Shown: positions 1 to 9,231 of the stretch, one piece after another
How the letters are laid out: each line of letters begins with the position of its first letter
Numbering within the stretch: the stretch's first letter is position 1
Source: Prevotella sp. P2-180
Lineage (GTDB): Bacteria; Bacteroidota; Bacteroidia; Bacteroidales; Bacteroidaceae
Length of the DNA: 64,000 nt
Reading direction: 5' to 3'
NCBI RefSeq assembly: GCF_002251435.1
Contig: NZ_NPJI01000013.1
Location: 239,514 to 303,513, forward strand
Position numbers and translations under genes: made by a program
Notes under the pieces: model-generated
Seen by the model: the letters and a program-made list of their open reading frames with translations, nothing else
What the model was told of the DNA's origin: nothing
Database searches by the model: none

Positions 1-1824
1 AAAGCCTCCATGGGCATAACCGTATGCTCCACGTGTGACAAATGGTTTGTCGGTGCGGGCATAATACTGATAATTACTGTCAAAGTATCTGCCTTCATTT
101 TCAATGAGCTTTGTTGAAGGTAATGGATTGTCTGTCAGCACAAACCGCTCTTCTATCCTCAATATCTGACCATTAGGTCGTGGTTCCTTGTCTGCCTCGT
201 CAAGAATGCCTGTTATTACAAAGCCATGGTCGGTTGTAAGCACCACCTTTTCATAGCCAAGACGGAAGAGCGTCTTTGTCTTTTCTCGCAGTTCTGTCTC
301 ATAATTGTCAATGTCCTTAAGGCCGCCCATCTGCTTCTTTTCACCCACTTCGTCAATATCTCCATAGGTGAGTACCAACTTCTTGGCCGTTGTGCCTTCG
401 CCAAACATGCCCAGAGGTAGAATCTCCACGTCTGGACATACCTTCTTTAGGTTGGCAAACCTTGCCTGTGTATTTGTTGTAGGTTCCTCACATCCAAACA
501 ACGCACTCATTCCGTTCTCTGTGACAGAGGGGAGAACCGCCAAAGCCACATTCCTGCTTATCATCATATCCTTGTCAGTCAAGCCCTTTGCTACGCACTC
601 GGCGATTTCCAAGCGCAGCCCGTCACATACGATAACTGCCGTGCGTTTGTCGCCTTCGAGAGCATTGGCAACAATGCCCGCCTGTGTCGGTGTGTATTTC
701 CCGTTCAAGGAATACCATTTTGTCAGCAGTTCCTTGTTCAGTTGGGTATAGTGTTCTTGCAGTGGGCGTAGGGTAGGCTCGTCGTTCAGCCAAGCTACGT
801 ATATCTTCCTCATGGCAGTGTCAAGCATCGAGAAGTTCTGTCTGTAGAACTCTGCCATTTTGGTGTAATCGTCAATGTCGTTCATGTCCTTCATCTCAAA
901 GGTGCAGAGTGTCAGCACACTACTGAGCCATTGCGGTTTGAACACCTTTGCTTTCCGGCTTGCAGAACGTTTTTGTATATACTTGACAATGTCTGTTGTG
1001 TCTTGCCCTGACTTTATGGCATTGCTCAACTGTTTCATCAACTTGCGGTCAAGAAAGTCAAACGGATGGTCGGGATGCACCTCCAGTGTATCGATGTCAA
1101 CATTCAAAGTATAGCTTTCAACACATTTTCTTAGCACGTCAACTTTTTCCGCGCTGTCGGCCCATTGGTAATACACATCGAGCAGCAAGCCTTCTATCGT
1201 GTTGTCAACTATACGTTGGAACATGACATTTACCACCTCGTGCGCCAAAACGTCTGCAGGTTGTTCGGTTGGAGTCTTACCTATTATATTATATACCTCG
1301 TCACGGAACACATTCCATAGTGTGTCGTCCATCTCCTTTCTTTTGTCATTGGGAGCATACAAGAAAGGCAACAAGCTTTCTTTCATGTTCAGCGGCTCGG
1401 TAATGCCCTCTGCCACCGAAATCCACCATTTCAGGTCTTTCCCCTCGCTCAGTTTTCCCGCCAACAACAGTTTCTCGCGTGCTATAGTAGTGTTCTTGCC
1501 AGTGGCGTCAAAAAGTTTCTGCCTGATGTACGCCTCCATGTCATCCAATGCCAACAGTCCTGCCGTCTGCACATATTCCTGAAGGAAAGTGAGTTTCTCC
1601 GCCTTTTTCTTGGCGTAGAATACCACCTTCTGATTCCTGTACTTCGACTCAGCAAGATATTTTGCCTCTATCTCGCCCCATTCGTCCTTGACGGCTATCA
1701 GCATATACTCTTGCGGCAAGTAGTTGAGCAAGTAGTAGCCTTCGCCTCGTGCATCAGTCACCACTATGTAGCGATGCTCTCCGAGCACCCTTTGTATGTC
1801 ATCAATGAACCACTTCTGTATCAT
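1..1824 (-). CDS. pglZ: BREX type 1 protein PglZ (alkaline-phosphatase-like), 3' end outside window
   Basis: Partial gene: 608 in-frame codons from an ATG at 1824 to the left edge, with the C-terminus missing. The translation starts MIQKWFIDDIQRVLG and carries the PglZ-type phosphatase-superfamily core, with a VIVCDGLRLEIAE strand-turn (metal-ligand Asp) at about residue 400 and VLTTDHGFVITG (Asp-His pair) at about residue 530. PglZ is an essential BREX component, thought to work with the PglX methyltransferase in marking self DNA and blocking phage replication. It follows brxA, brxB, brxC and pglX on the same strand, which is the type 1 BREX order; brxL would be expected past the edge. It is separated from the upstream fic gene by 178 bp holding a tandem repeat array, so it may have its own translational or transcriptional control. 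Identification is firm from domain plus context. Confidence 0.9.
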   Translation of the reverse strand, partial: MIQKWFIDDIQRVLGEHRYIVVTDARGEGYYLLNYLPQEYMLIAVKDEWGEIEAKYLAESKYRNQKVVFYAKKKAEKLTFLQEYVQTAGLLALDDMEAYIRQKLFDATGKNTTIAREKLLLAGKLSEGKDLKWWISVAEGITEPLNMKESLLPFLYAPNDKRKEMDDTLWNVFRDEVYNIIGKTPTEQPADVLAHEVVNVMFQRIVDNTIEGLLLDVYYQWADSAEKVDVLRKCVESYTLNVDIDTLEVHPDHPFDFLDRKLMKQLSNAIKSGQDTTDIVKYIQKRSASRKAKVFKPQWLSSVLTLCTFEMKDMNDIDDYTKMAEFYRQNFSMLDTAMRKIYVAWLNDEPTLRPLQEHYTQLNKELLTKWYSLNGKYTPTQAGIVANALEGDKRTAVIVCDGLRLEIAECVAKGLTDKDMMISRNVALAVLPSVTENGMSALFGCEEPTTNTQARFANLKKVCPDVEILPLGMFGEGTTAKKLVLTYGDIDEVGEKKQMGGLKDIDNYETELREKTKTLFRLGYEKVVLTTDHGFVITGILDEADKEPRPNGQILRIEERFVLTDNPLPSTKLIENEGRYFDSNYQYYARTDKPFVTRGAYGYAHGGF

Positions 1825-1847
1825 GTTCTGTCCTCTTTATATATAAA

Positions 1848-2042
1848 AGAATTGCGATTTTCTTTTCATGTTATGTCACTCATGACAAAAAATCACGATT
1901 TTCTTTAAACGTCCATTCTTTCATAACAAAAAATCACGATTTTCTTTACACGTTCATTCTTTCATAACAAGAAATCACGAATTTCTTTTCATGTTGTCTT
2001 TCTTATAGTAAGGAATTGCCAATTTCTTTATGCGTGATAATC
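1848..2042. repeat. Five tandem 41-bp repeats between fic and pglZ
   Basis: Units with the core AATCACGATTTTCTTT start at about 1850, 1891, 1932, 1973 and 2014, an exact 41-bp period. The three central copies are nearly identical; the outer two are degenerate (core AATTGCGATTTTC and AATTGCCAATTTC). The core is a near-palindrome (AAATCACGATTT). The last unit runs into the 3' end of the fic coding region. On the transcribed strand each central unit also contains a short ATG...TGA frame. There are no variable spacers, so this is not a CRISPR array. It could be a regulator binding array, an RNA element controlling pglZ, or a phase-variable tract; this is inference. Confidence 0.85.
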
Positions 2043-3160
2043 GTTTCTCCAGTTTGCTGACCATACTCTCCTCTTGTCATAAAAAGATTGACCAATTCTG
2101 TATTGATGAAATAATTTTCTTTACCCATCTTAACTTTTTCAAGTAATCCCATATTTGTAAGGTCTTCCAGATATTTTGATGCTGTAGGTCTTGAAACAGA
2201 TAAGTCATTCATCAAGAATTCGATTTTTGTATAGGGGTGAAAGAACAGGTTATTGAGGAGGTCGTGCTTATATTTCTTTCCAAATGCAGGTCTTATTATT
2301 GTTTTGAATGAAATCATAAGATTAGATATTCCCTTTACCATATCAATGGTAAAAATCGCTGTTTCCTCTATGCCTTTGAGAATAAACAGAATCCATTCTT
2401 CCCATTCCTTAAAATTGTCATTTTGCTTATCACGTATAGCTTGTAGAAGTCTGTAATAATCTGCTTTGTGATGAGTGATGAATCGACTCAGATAGAGAAT
2501 GGGCATATCCAATACATCTGTTTGTATCAGATATAAGATATTCATAATTCTTCCAGTTCTTCCATTCCCGTCTCCAAATGGATGGATGCTTTCGAATTGA
2601 TGATGGATTATTGCCATTTTCACTAAAGGGTCATAGTCGCACAATTTTTCATCATTGACAAATTGTTCCAGATTGTTCATAGTCCTATTTATCGTGTCAA
2701 TATCCTGGGGTGGAGTATAAACAATACGTCCGTCAACACTGCTTTTTAAAGACGTTCCAGGAACGGTTCTGAACCCCTCGTTGTTTTTAACAAGAACACG
2801 CTGTATGTCTTTTATTGTATTTATTGTAAGCAGATTGTTCTCTTTTATTAAGTTGAACCCATGAGATATTGCCTCCCTATATCTCAGCACCTCTTTTGCT
2901 GCTGCGCTGACAAGGATTGACTGATTGTCCAACCCTGCTTGATAGAGATCATCTTGTGTTGTCACGATATTCTCTATAGCTGAACTATCCTTGGCTTCTT
3001 GCAAAGTTAGGCAACTAATAAGTATTCTTTCATTAGGAATGGTTTTTGCCACACCTTTCAATTCTGCCAACTTCTTGTTAGAACGGTTGACTTGTTTTAA
3101 AACCTCCTTGGTCTCCAAATCATATCCAAGAGGTAAGTGGGGTATTTTATATTGTTCCAT
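2003..3160 (-). CDS. Fic/DOC family protein with C-terminal winged helix
   Basis: 385 residues. A Fic_N segment is followed by the Fic catalytic core HPFGDGNGRTGR at about residues 190-202, which has the complete HxFx(D/E)GNGRxxR motif of active AMPylating enzymes. An SSAIEN motif at about residues 58-63 fits the (S/T)xxxE(G/N) inhibitory helix of class II Fic proteins, so the enzyme is probably auto-inhibited. The C-terminus (about 305-385) looks like a winged helix ('SRPTASKYLEDLTNMGLL'). It starts 22 bp after pglX and belongs to the defence operon. A defence or regulatory role such as modifying a BREX component or responding to infection is inference; BREX itself does not require a Fic protein. 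Confidence 0.88.
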   Translation of the reverse strand: MEQYKIPHLPLGYDLETKEVLKQVNRSNKKLAELKGVAKTIPNERILISCLTLQEAKDSSAIENIVTTQDDLYQAGLDNQSILVSAAAKEVLRYREAISHGFNLIKENNLLTINTIKDIQRVLVKNNEGFRTVPGTSLKSSVDGRIVYTPPQDIDTINRTMNNLEQFVNDEKLCDYDPLVKMAIIHHQFESIHPFGDGNGRTGRIMNILYLIQTDVLDMPILYLSRFITHHKADYYRLLQAIRDKQNDNFKEWEEWILFILKGIEETAIFTIDMVKGISNLMISFKTIIRPAFGKKYKHDLLNNLFFHPYTKIEFLMNDLSVSRPTASKYLEDLTNMGLLEKVKMGKENYFINTELVNLFMTRGEYGQQTGETIITHKEIGNSLL

Positions 3161-3182
3161 GATTCAAATAATGATTATATTT

Positions 3183-6100
3183 TTACCAATCTGCATTCAG
3201 ATATTTCTTCAGCTGTCCGGCGTTGAGCACCTCGTAGCTGAGCATCTTGCGCTTCTGTAGTGGGGCGATGTTCTTGCCCACACCGTCGTCGAGCTTGGGA
3301 TCGTAGCCGGAGGCGAGCAGGTCGTCCACCTTCTGGCAGAACTCCTTCAGTTCGGCAAGCTGGGCTTTCAGCTCTTGTGCCTCCATGCGGCCCTCGGTGG
3401 TGGAGGTGTCAAGAGAGTTAAGGCGGTCGCTGATGGAGGTCTCGCGGTTGGCGGCATAGATGGAGCGCACACGGTAGAGCGTGTCGCGGTTCCATTTGTA
3501 GATGCTCACGTACAGCTCCATGGCGTGGTGGCTGCCCGTAGAGAGATGCCAGATGAATGGGGTCTTGGGCAGATACATGAAGAGGTTCAGATGGTCGCTG
3601 AGTTGCTGGAAGAAGCGTTCCTGCAGGTACTTCTCCAAGGGGCAGCCCAACAGTTGGCACACTTGGTTGAACTGTGCCGGCGAATAGCCCCGTTCCATCA
3701 TCTCACGCTCAATGCGGATGGCAAGGCGTTCCTCGCCGAGCTTGTCGCCGAGGGGTATTACTCCGTCATCGTCTTTTGCCAACACGGTTCGGATGACGTC
3801 CGTAAGCAGTTCGAATGCCAAGGTCTGTGTGCGTTGCGGGGGCAGTATGTTGGCATTCTTGAATTGCCACCACACCTCCACGGGGTTCATCTTGTGCTTG
3901 ATGCAGAACTCCTCCCACTCGTTGTTGTTCTGATAGAGTGTCTCGAAGTCGGTGATGCGAGGCTGCTCGTCGTTCTCTTCCAAGTTGTCGAGATGTGCCA
4001 ATACCTCGTCGCTGACGGGGAACTCCTCGTTTCCCGTCAGCCATTCCCTATAGGCAGCTTTGGCACTACTGCTCACGGGCAAGTCGCCCACGGGCACTCC
4101 TTCCTTCTCCAACACCATCTGCTTGTCGTGCTCGCTCAACTCATACACCTCAAACACGGTTTTGTTGATGACAGACTCGTTTAAGAGGATTTGAGTCAAG
4201 AGAGCGTTCTCGTAGGTGTAGTAGTTGGAGATGCAGGTGGGAGCATCTGCTTCAATAGATATGGGAGAAGCCTTATATAGTGGCTCTATTATAGAGTATT
4301 GGCAAAGATGCTTCTTGATGTTGACACAATTATTAACTAAATGTTCAATGTAAATCTCGGTTGAAGCGGATGGAATAGCAAAAGGTATTCGTTTTATATC
4401 TCCTTGTGTAACATTAACAGTTGGGTTTAAACATTCAAGTAGATAGGATGAAAGTTTAGAGTTTAGAAAACCAAGATAATAATTGATATTGTTAAACTTA
4501 TCACTGGGATATATTCCTGGCCCTGCACCGCTAATAACTTGATTTGAAGGAAGATATCTAAAAGAACATCCCCGACTTCCACTGCTACAATACGTTACGC
4601 CTTCTTGTAGATAGAAAGATTCACTTGGAAGACGGTTTCCGTGACATTTTAGATATTCATACATGTCAGGATTATTATACGCTAAAACGATCCAATTATT
4701 GCCATACCATTTATTGAATGGACCACCCTTAGGATAGAAGACATAATCCTTTTTGTCCCCAATAATATACGAAATATTATCTTTTCCTACTTCCCAAAAA
4801 AAACGAAGTGTTCTTTCATTATTACCCGTTGCACCGCCTTGTCTAATAAAAATGATATCATCTAAAGCATCACTTCCAAACTTCTTCCTAAACTCATCGC
4901 TAATCCAATAGATAAAAGGATATGACTTGATGCCCTTCAGCTTGGACTGAGGGAGGGTATAGACACGGTTGTTGGGACGGTTATTCAGATAATCGTCGTA
5001 TGCTTCAGCGAGCGAGCCTTTTTTGTATTTCTCTTGCTGGTTGGCAGTAATGTTGAAATAGATGCCATCTGTTTTTTCCTGCCTGTTCATATCAAGTGTA
5101 TAGAACGTAGCGTCAAGCAGAATGCCAGGACCAAATAGATTGACTCTGTCAAGCCCATAATCAACCATCACATTGATATGTGTCTCTTCAATCATAAACT
5201 TGCGGACATCCTCAAAGGTCTTGATAAACATAAACGTATGAGGATGTATCATTCCCACCTTTCCCTCCATTCCCGCCAACTCGCAGCACCGTTTGATAAA
5301 GCAGGCATAGAGGTTGGAGTTGAATTTATAAGGCTTTTTGTAGTTAGCCTCCACGAAAGCCTTCAGTTCCTTGCCGAAGTCGGCACTGTCGGTATAAGGT
5401 GGATTGGCAACCACCACGTCGTATTTTTGGCTGATGATGTCGAGGAAGGTCTTTGCCTCCGACGACTTTAAGAGAGAGAAGGAGTTTGCTTTGCCCCATT
5501 CGTCCACGAGGTTGTGAATGACGGTCTTCAGCTCGTTGCGTCCACTGAACAGCGAATTCATCTCTTCGGCAGAGAACAGCATGTGGTTGTCGTCATCAGG
5601 GGCAAGTTCGTCCAACTGCTCTTCCACCCTTACCAGCGATCCAAACTTATGCGCCGATGAGAGGTCGCTCCATATCTTGTTTGCCGCAGCATCATAACGT
5701 TGCAGCCACGAGGTGTCATAGCCGAACGATACTTTCACCTCGTCGTATGTCGGCAGCGAGAAATGCGTGCTCACCACATGGGTATAGCTTGGCCAGTGGC
5801 TGCGATGTCCGCCCAGCACGCGAGCCTTGATGAAGAGGGCAATCTGCGTTATCTGTGCCGCACGCTCGTCGAGGTCCATACCGTAGAGGTTGTATTCCAC
5901 TATCATCTTCGGAATGTCGCGTCGGCTGTAGTCGCGCCCGTAGTTGTCCATCTGGTCTTGGTAGAGGTCGTAGAGCAGCGAGAAGGCATAGATGAGGAAG
6001 TTGCCCGAACCACAGGCAGGGTCGAGTACCCGCATCTCACGTACATCCTTGGGGTGGCGCACCTGATGGTCAGGAGCATTGGCAATCTGGTATTTCTCTT

Positions 6101-6854
6101 TGATGCTGCTGTCGGGGTACATTTCAAGATACGCCTTGCCGAGCGTGTTGTCCACAAGAAACTTCACCACCCAAGCCGGAGTATAAACCTGGCTCTGCAG
6201 CGACACCTTGTCATACTCTGTCTTGTCGCCGCTCTGCTTCAGTGCCGCCTTCTCCACGGCGTTGAAGTTTTCGTAGAGCCAACCAAGTATGTCGTCGCCC
6301 TTCCATACGTCCTCGCCACAGTCAGCGTCCTCTTCCACCGCATTGAACTTCTCGATAATCTCATTCAGTTCGTCGGCAGTGGGCAGCAGGGCGTAGGGAT
6401 AGTCGCTGCGGTAGAGCGGAATGTGTTCGCCGAGGCGGTCGAACTGGTCGTTGAGGAAATGCTTCAGTCCCTCGCGCTCCGCCCCACGTTCCTCGGGGTG
6501 CTCCTCAAGCCATGCGTTGTGCTCAAACGATCGTCCCGCATTCTCCTTGCGCCGGGTGATAATCTCCGGAAACAGTTCCTTCGCCTCCATCACCTTGATG
6601 GCGGCAATGCGGTTGAAGAGCGTGAATACACACTCGTTGATGGTGGCCTGACGAGCCACAGCATAGTTTCCGCCAGTCTCCTTGAGGTGGCTCTGCATAA
6701 TCTCCTCCAGCTTCACCCGCTTCTCCTTCTGTTCCTCTTGTAGCGCCGAGGCATCCACAGGCGCGTCAGCCCTCAGTCCCATCCGTGAAAAGCGGTTGTC
6801 AAATGCCTGTTGTATCAGGCGACGTATGTCAAGAACGTGGTTTATCAGTTTCAT
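3183..6854 (-). CDS. pglX: BREX type 1 adenine-specific DNA methyltransferase PglX
   Basis: 1223 residues, the usual size for PglX. The S-adenosylmethionine pocket LDPACGSGNF is at about residues 275-284 and the amino-methyltransferase motif IV, NPPY, at about 483-486. Family members methylate the N6 of adenine in a short asymmetric site on the host chromosome, which marks self and is needed for BREX activity. A long C-terminal region follows, probably for target recognition. It lies between the Septu-like pair upstream and fic downstream. The 96-bp gap upstream contains no clear promoter, so it is probably transcribed through from brxC and ptuAB. Confidence 0.93.
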   Translation of the reverse strand: MKLINHVLDIRRLIQQAFDNRFSRMGLRADAPVDASALQEEQKEKRVKLEEIMQSHLKETGGNYAVARQATINECVFTLFNRIAAIKVMEAKELFPEIITRRKENAGRSFEHNAWLEEHPEERGAEREGLKHFLNDQFDRLGEHIPLYRSDYPYALLPTADELNEIIEKFNAVEEDADCGEDVWKGDDILGWLYENFNAVEKAALKQSGDKTEYDKVSLQSQVYTPAWVVKFLVDNTLGKAYLEMYPDSSIKEKYQIANAPDHQVRHPKDVREMRVLDPACGSGNFLIYAFSLLYDLYQDQMDNYGRDYSRRDIPKMIVEYNLYGMDLDERAAQITQIALFIKARVLGGHRSHWPSYTHVVSTHFSLPTYDEVKVSFGYDTSWLQRYDAAANKIWSDLSSAHKFGSLVRVEEQLDELAPDDDNHMLFSAEEMNSLFSGRNELKTVIHNLVDEWGKANSFSLLKSSEAKTFLDIISQKYDVVVANPPYTDSADFGKELKAFVEANYKKPYKFNSNLYACFIKRCCELAGMEGKVGMIHPHTFMFIKTFEDVRKFMIEETHINVMVDYGLDRVNLFGPGILLDATFYTLDMNRQEKTDGIYFNITANQQEKYKKGSLAEAYDDYLNNRPNNRVYTLPQSKLKGIKSYPFIYWISDEFRKKFGSDALDDIIFIRQGGATGNNERTLRFFWEVGKDNISYIIGDKKDYVFYPKGGPFNKWYGNNWIVLAYNNPDMYEYLKCHGNRLPSESFYLQEGVTYCSSGSRGCSFRYLPSNQVISGAGPGIYPSDKFNNINYYLGFLNSKLSSYLLECLNPTVNVTQGDIKRIPFAIPSASTEIYIEHLVNNCVNIKKHLCQYSIIEPLYKASPISIEADAPTCISNYYTYENALLTQILLNESVINKTVFEVYELSEHDKQMVLEKEGVPVGDLPVSSSAKAAYREWLTGNEEFPVSDEVLAHLDNLEENDEQPRITDFETLYQNNNEWEEFCIKHKMNPVEVWWQFKNANILPPQRTQTLAFELLTDVIRTVLAKDDDGVIPLGDKLGEERLAIRIEREMMERGYSPAQFNQVCQLLGCPLEKYLQERFFQQLSDHLNLFMYLPKTPFIWHLSTGSHHAMELYVSIYKWNRDTLYRVRSIYAANRETSISDRLNSLDTSTTEGRMEAQELKAQLAELKEFCQKVDDLLASGYDPKLDDGVGKNIAPLQKRKMLSYEVLNAGQLKKYLNADW

Positions 6855-6950
6855 ATATTATTTGTTTATATCTTATTAATGTAATGAAGGTTTTCTTTGT
6901 TTTGCATATTCGGAATAATAGTAAAACCAATCGTAAGCGAGCAGTAATTT

Positions 6951-7781
6951 TCAATAAGTATCAGCATTGGCCTTTTCACCAAACCCACTATACCTTCTTA
7001 CATCCTCTTTCAGAGTACTAAAATTAGAGGTGTTGTATGCGGCCTTAAACCATTCAATACGCTCTTTCATTGGCATTGATAAAGCATTGGATATGTCCTT
7101 GTTGATTTTACTTAGATGATACCACACAGAGCGAATTTCTTTTAATGTGTCAGAATTTAATTCGTCTGTTATCATCTTTAGAGAACCGTCGTCACACGAT
7201 ATAGTCATTATGCCATTAGGATCATATTTCACATCAGTGTTAGCTTGTTCCATTATCATAATTGGCATAATCTTATCGTCTTTCCGTTTATTATTGCAGC
7301 AACAACCATCAGATCCAAAAACACCTTTGCCATCACATGACAAAACGAGATTTGACAAACCTGTAGTGTGAGGCATACGGTATTCATTGTCAATTTCATC
7401 GACAGAAGTAAATGTTTTTTGCGCGAACAGGTCTGCCATAATAATATGGTCTCTAATAGCAGAAGCAAAAGATGAATAATATACATACTGACTCTGTCCT
7501 TCCACTCCAGACAAAGACTTGGGTATAATATGTTCCACGCTGGTTTGATTGCCAAGTTTTCTCATACAATAGCAGCAACGGCTTGCTCCATAATCAGACT
7601 GCTCTTCAAAAAGTAATGGCAACCATTGTCTTTTAAATCTCTTAAATGACTTATAGGAACGCTTCCCGTCGGCGGGTGAAGGGTCTGGAGAAGTTATATT
7701 TCTGCTATAAATAGACTTCAAATATAATATGTTCTTTTCCAGTGCTTCTTTATGATGCCCGAATTTATCAATGTACCTCAT
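6951..7781 (-). CDS. ptuB: HNH endonuclease, Septu PtuB-like
   Basis: 276 residues with an HNH/zinc-binding nuclease core: CCYCMRKL at about residues 69-76 and VEHIIPKSLSG at about 81-92, where the His is catalytic and the CxxC pair binds zinc; later cysteines (SCDG, GCCCN at about 150-165) could complete a second zinc site. It overlaps the end of the upstream AAA ATPase gene by 14 bp, so translation is probably coupled. AAA/SMC-like ATPase plus HNH nuclease is the Septu (PtuAB) architecture, also found as an effector with some retrons. No reverse transcriptase or retron RNA is visible here. The pair sits inside the BREX gene order between brxC and pglX. Confidence 0.82.
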   Translation of the reverse strand: MRYIDKFGHHKEALEKNILYLKSIYSRNITSPDPSPADGKRSYKSFKRFKRQWLPLLFEEQSDYGASRCCYCMRKLGNQTSVEHIIPKSLSGVEGQSQYVYYSSFASAIRDHIIMADLFAQKTFTSVDEIDNEYRMPHTTGLSNLVLSCDGKGVFGSDGCCCNNKRKDDKIMPIMIMEQANTDVKYDPNGIMTISCDDGSLKMITDELNSDTLKEIRSVWYHLSKINKDISNALSMPMKERIEWFKAAYNTSNFSTLKEDVRRYSGFGEKANADTY

Positions 7782-9216
7782 ACGCCTTCGCCTTTTCTTG
7801 TAGTTCCATTACATATTTATGCTCAATTCCTAAAGACTGAATCAAATTGTTGATAATTGAATCAGCTTCTTTAGTTAGCCCCAAAGAAAGATAGGTCAGA
7901 TATTCATCACCCTTCTTTTTCATTTCTTTGCTACGCGATGGGCTACCCATAAAATCACGAAGTGCGGCGTTGTAGTCTAACCCGAATATTACGGGGAGTA
8001 TCTTTGCTTCCGATTGGTCTTCTTGCATGAATATAATCTGGTTGGCACTGATGAGTTCTCTCGTTTCTACATCGCTTATTTTTTTCGTCGTGTCAAGGTT
8101 GGCAATAACAGCAGCAGAGTGGGTAGTAAGTATAAACTGTACCAAAGGGAATACGTTTTGTAGGCATCCCACAACCTCTTGTTCAAGAGAAGGATGAAGA
8201 TGCAAGTCGATTTCGTCGATCATGACGATTCCCTGTGACTCTTTGTTGCCATTGAGGATATATTCGCGATATGCCAAGTCGAGCACGATGGAATATAGGC
8301 GGCAATAACCTGCCGGGAGGTTTTTGAGGAGACACTCCTTGCCATTGTCGAATATAAGGTTAAGGGCATATCCGTCTTTTAAGGCGACTGGAGAAAAGTT
8401 GCTGATGACATATCCTTCATCTTGCAAGTTTGGAAGTTTTTCAGAAAAAGTCTTCAGGCGGTTGGTGACAAATAGTACCTCCTCTTCCAAATCAGAATAT
8501 CTTTCGTTCAATTGACGCAACGCCTCTTTTACCTCATGATATTGAGGCTCGTTGTCACGGAGTTTGTCTCCAGTCGCTACAAGCTCCATTTGCTTCACCT
8601 TATATTGTATATATACTGAAAGTTTGTTGCATAGGCGCAGTTCCCATATTGAAGTACACGCAGATGACAAGTCCCATTGGTAATAACCGAAGTTGCGTGG
8701 CATAGTAGGTTTGGAAACTGTCTCTATGGCGTATTTCGTTTCCTTTATGTTCTTGTGAGGAAACGAATCGGAAATATATGCCAACAATGGCAAATCTGCA
8801 TTTCGGGCATTCCATTGATGAGTGAAAGTGCGAAATGCTTCTTTGTATTTTGAAGAATACAGGGCTGCATTGGCTGTTGAACGCTTGTAGATTTCCCATT
8901 CAAGGCTTGTGCCGTTATAAGAAGCCTTAGCCTTGATACCTGCATCTGGGGCGATAGTTCGTGTTTCCTCATCCATTCGGAAGTCATGCTCATCAAATGA
9001 ATTGATGGAAAGAGACGGATTTCCTGCTGACAAGAAGTCATCTCCCAGTTCCTTGTTGCTGGCAAAGATGAAACTGAGTGCAATTTTCAGAGCGTCTATC
9101 AACGTTGACTTACCTGCACCATTGCGCCCGATAACTATCGTAGTGCCTGGTGTGAATTCAAGATGATAGTGCTTGAAACACCTAAAGTTGGATATTGTAA
9201 GAGTCTGTATCTTCAT
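7768..9216 (-). CDS. ptuA: AAA/SMC-like ATPase, Septu PtuA-like
   Basis: 482 residues of an OLD/RecF-like ABC ATPase. The N-terminus MKIQTLTISNFRCF is typical of this class. Walker A GRNGAGKS is at about residues 31-38, the Walker B segment MIDEIDLHLHPS at about 328-340, and the sensor TTHSAAVI at about 365-372. It is directly followed (overlapping) by an HNH nuclease, which together resemble Septu. In Septu the ATPase is thought to hold the nuclease in check until infection. It starts 15 bp downstream of brxC and so is part of the BREX transcript. An alternative is a generic OLD-family ATPase used as a BREX accessory. Confidence 0.82.
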   Translation of the reverse strand: MKIQTLTISNFRCFKHYHLEFTPGTTIVIGRNGAGKSTLIDALKIALSFIFASNKELGDDFLSAGNPSLSINSFDEHDFRMDEETRTIAPDAGIKAKASYNGTSLEWEIYKRSTANAALYSSKYKEAFRTFTHQWNARNADLPLLAYISDSFPHKNIKETKYAIETVSKPTMPRNFGYYQWDLSSACTSIWELRLCNKLSVYIQYKVKQMELVATGDKLRDNEPQYHEVKEALRQLNERYSDLEEEVLFVTNRLKTFSEKLPNLQDEGYVISNFSPVALKDGYALNLIFDNGKECLLKNLPAGYCRLYSIVLDLAYREYILNGNKESQGIVMIDEIDLHLHPSLEQEVVGCLQNVFPLVQFILTTHSAAVIANLDTTKKISDVETRELISANQIIFMQEDQSEAKILPVIFGLDYNAALRDFMGSPSRSKEMKKKGDEYLTYLSLGLTKEADSIINNLIQSLGIEHKYVMELQEKAKAYEVH

Positions 9217-9231
9217 ATCTTCTATTGTTTT

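Noticed and set aside
368..1582. Several open frames of 76-127 codons on the plus strand
   Set aside because: All are opposite the pglZ gene, which continues to the left edge; none has a recognisable product.
1848..2042. Possible CRISPR array
   Set aside because: The units follow each other directly at 41 bp with no unique spacers between them, and no cas gene is near.
5700..6743. 347-codon open frame on the plus strand
   Set aside because: It lies wholly opposite pglX, whose protein has clear motifs; the plus-strand product has no domain and odd composition.
6951..9216. Retron with ATPase/HNH effector
   Set aside because: The effector pair resembles those of some retrons, but no reverse transcriptase gene or msr-msd-like RNA is near; Septu-type pair preferred.
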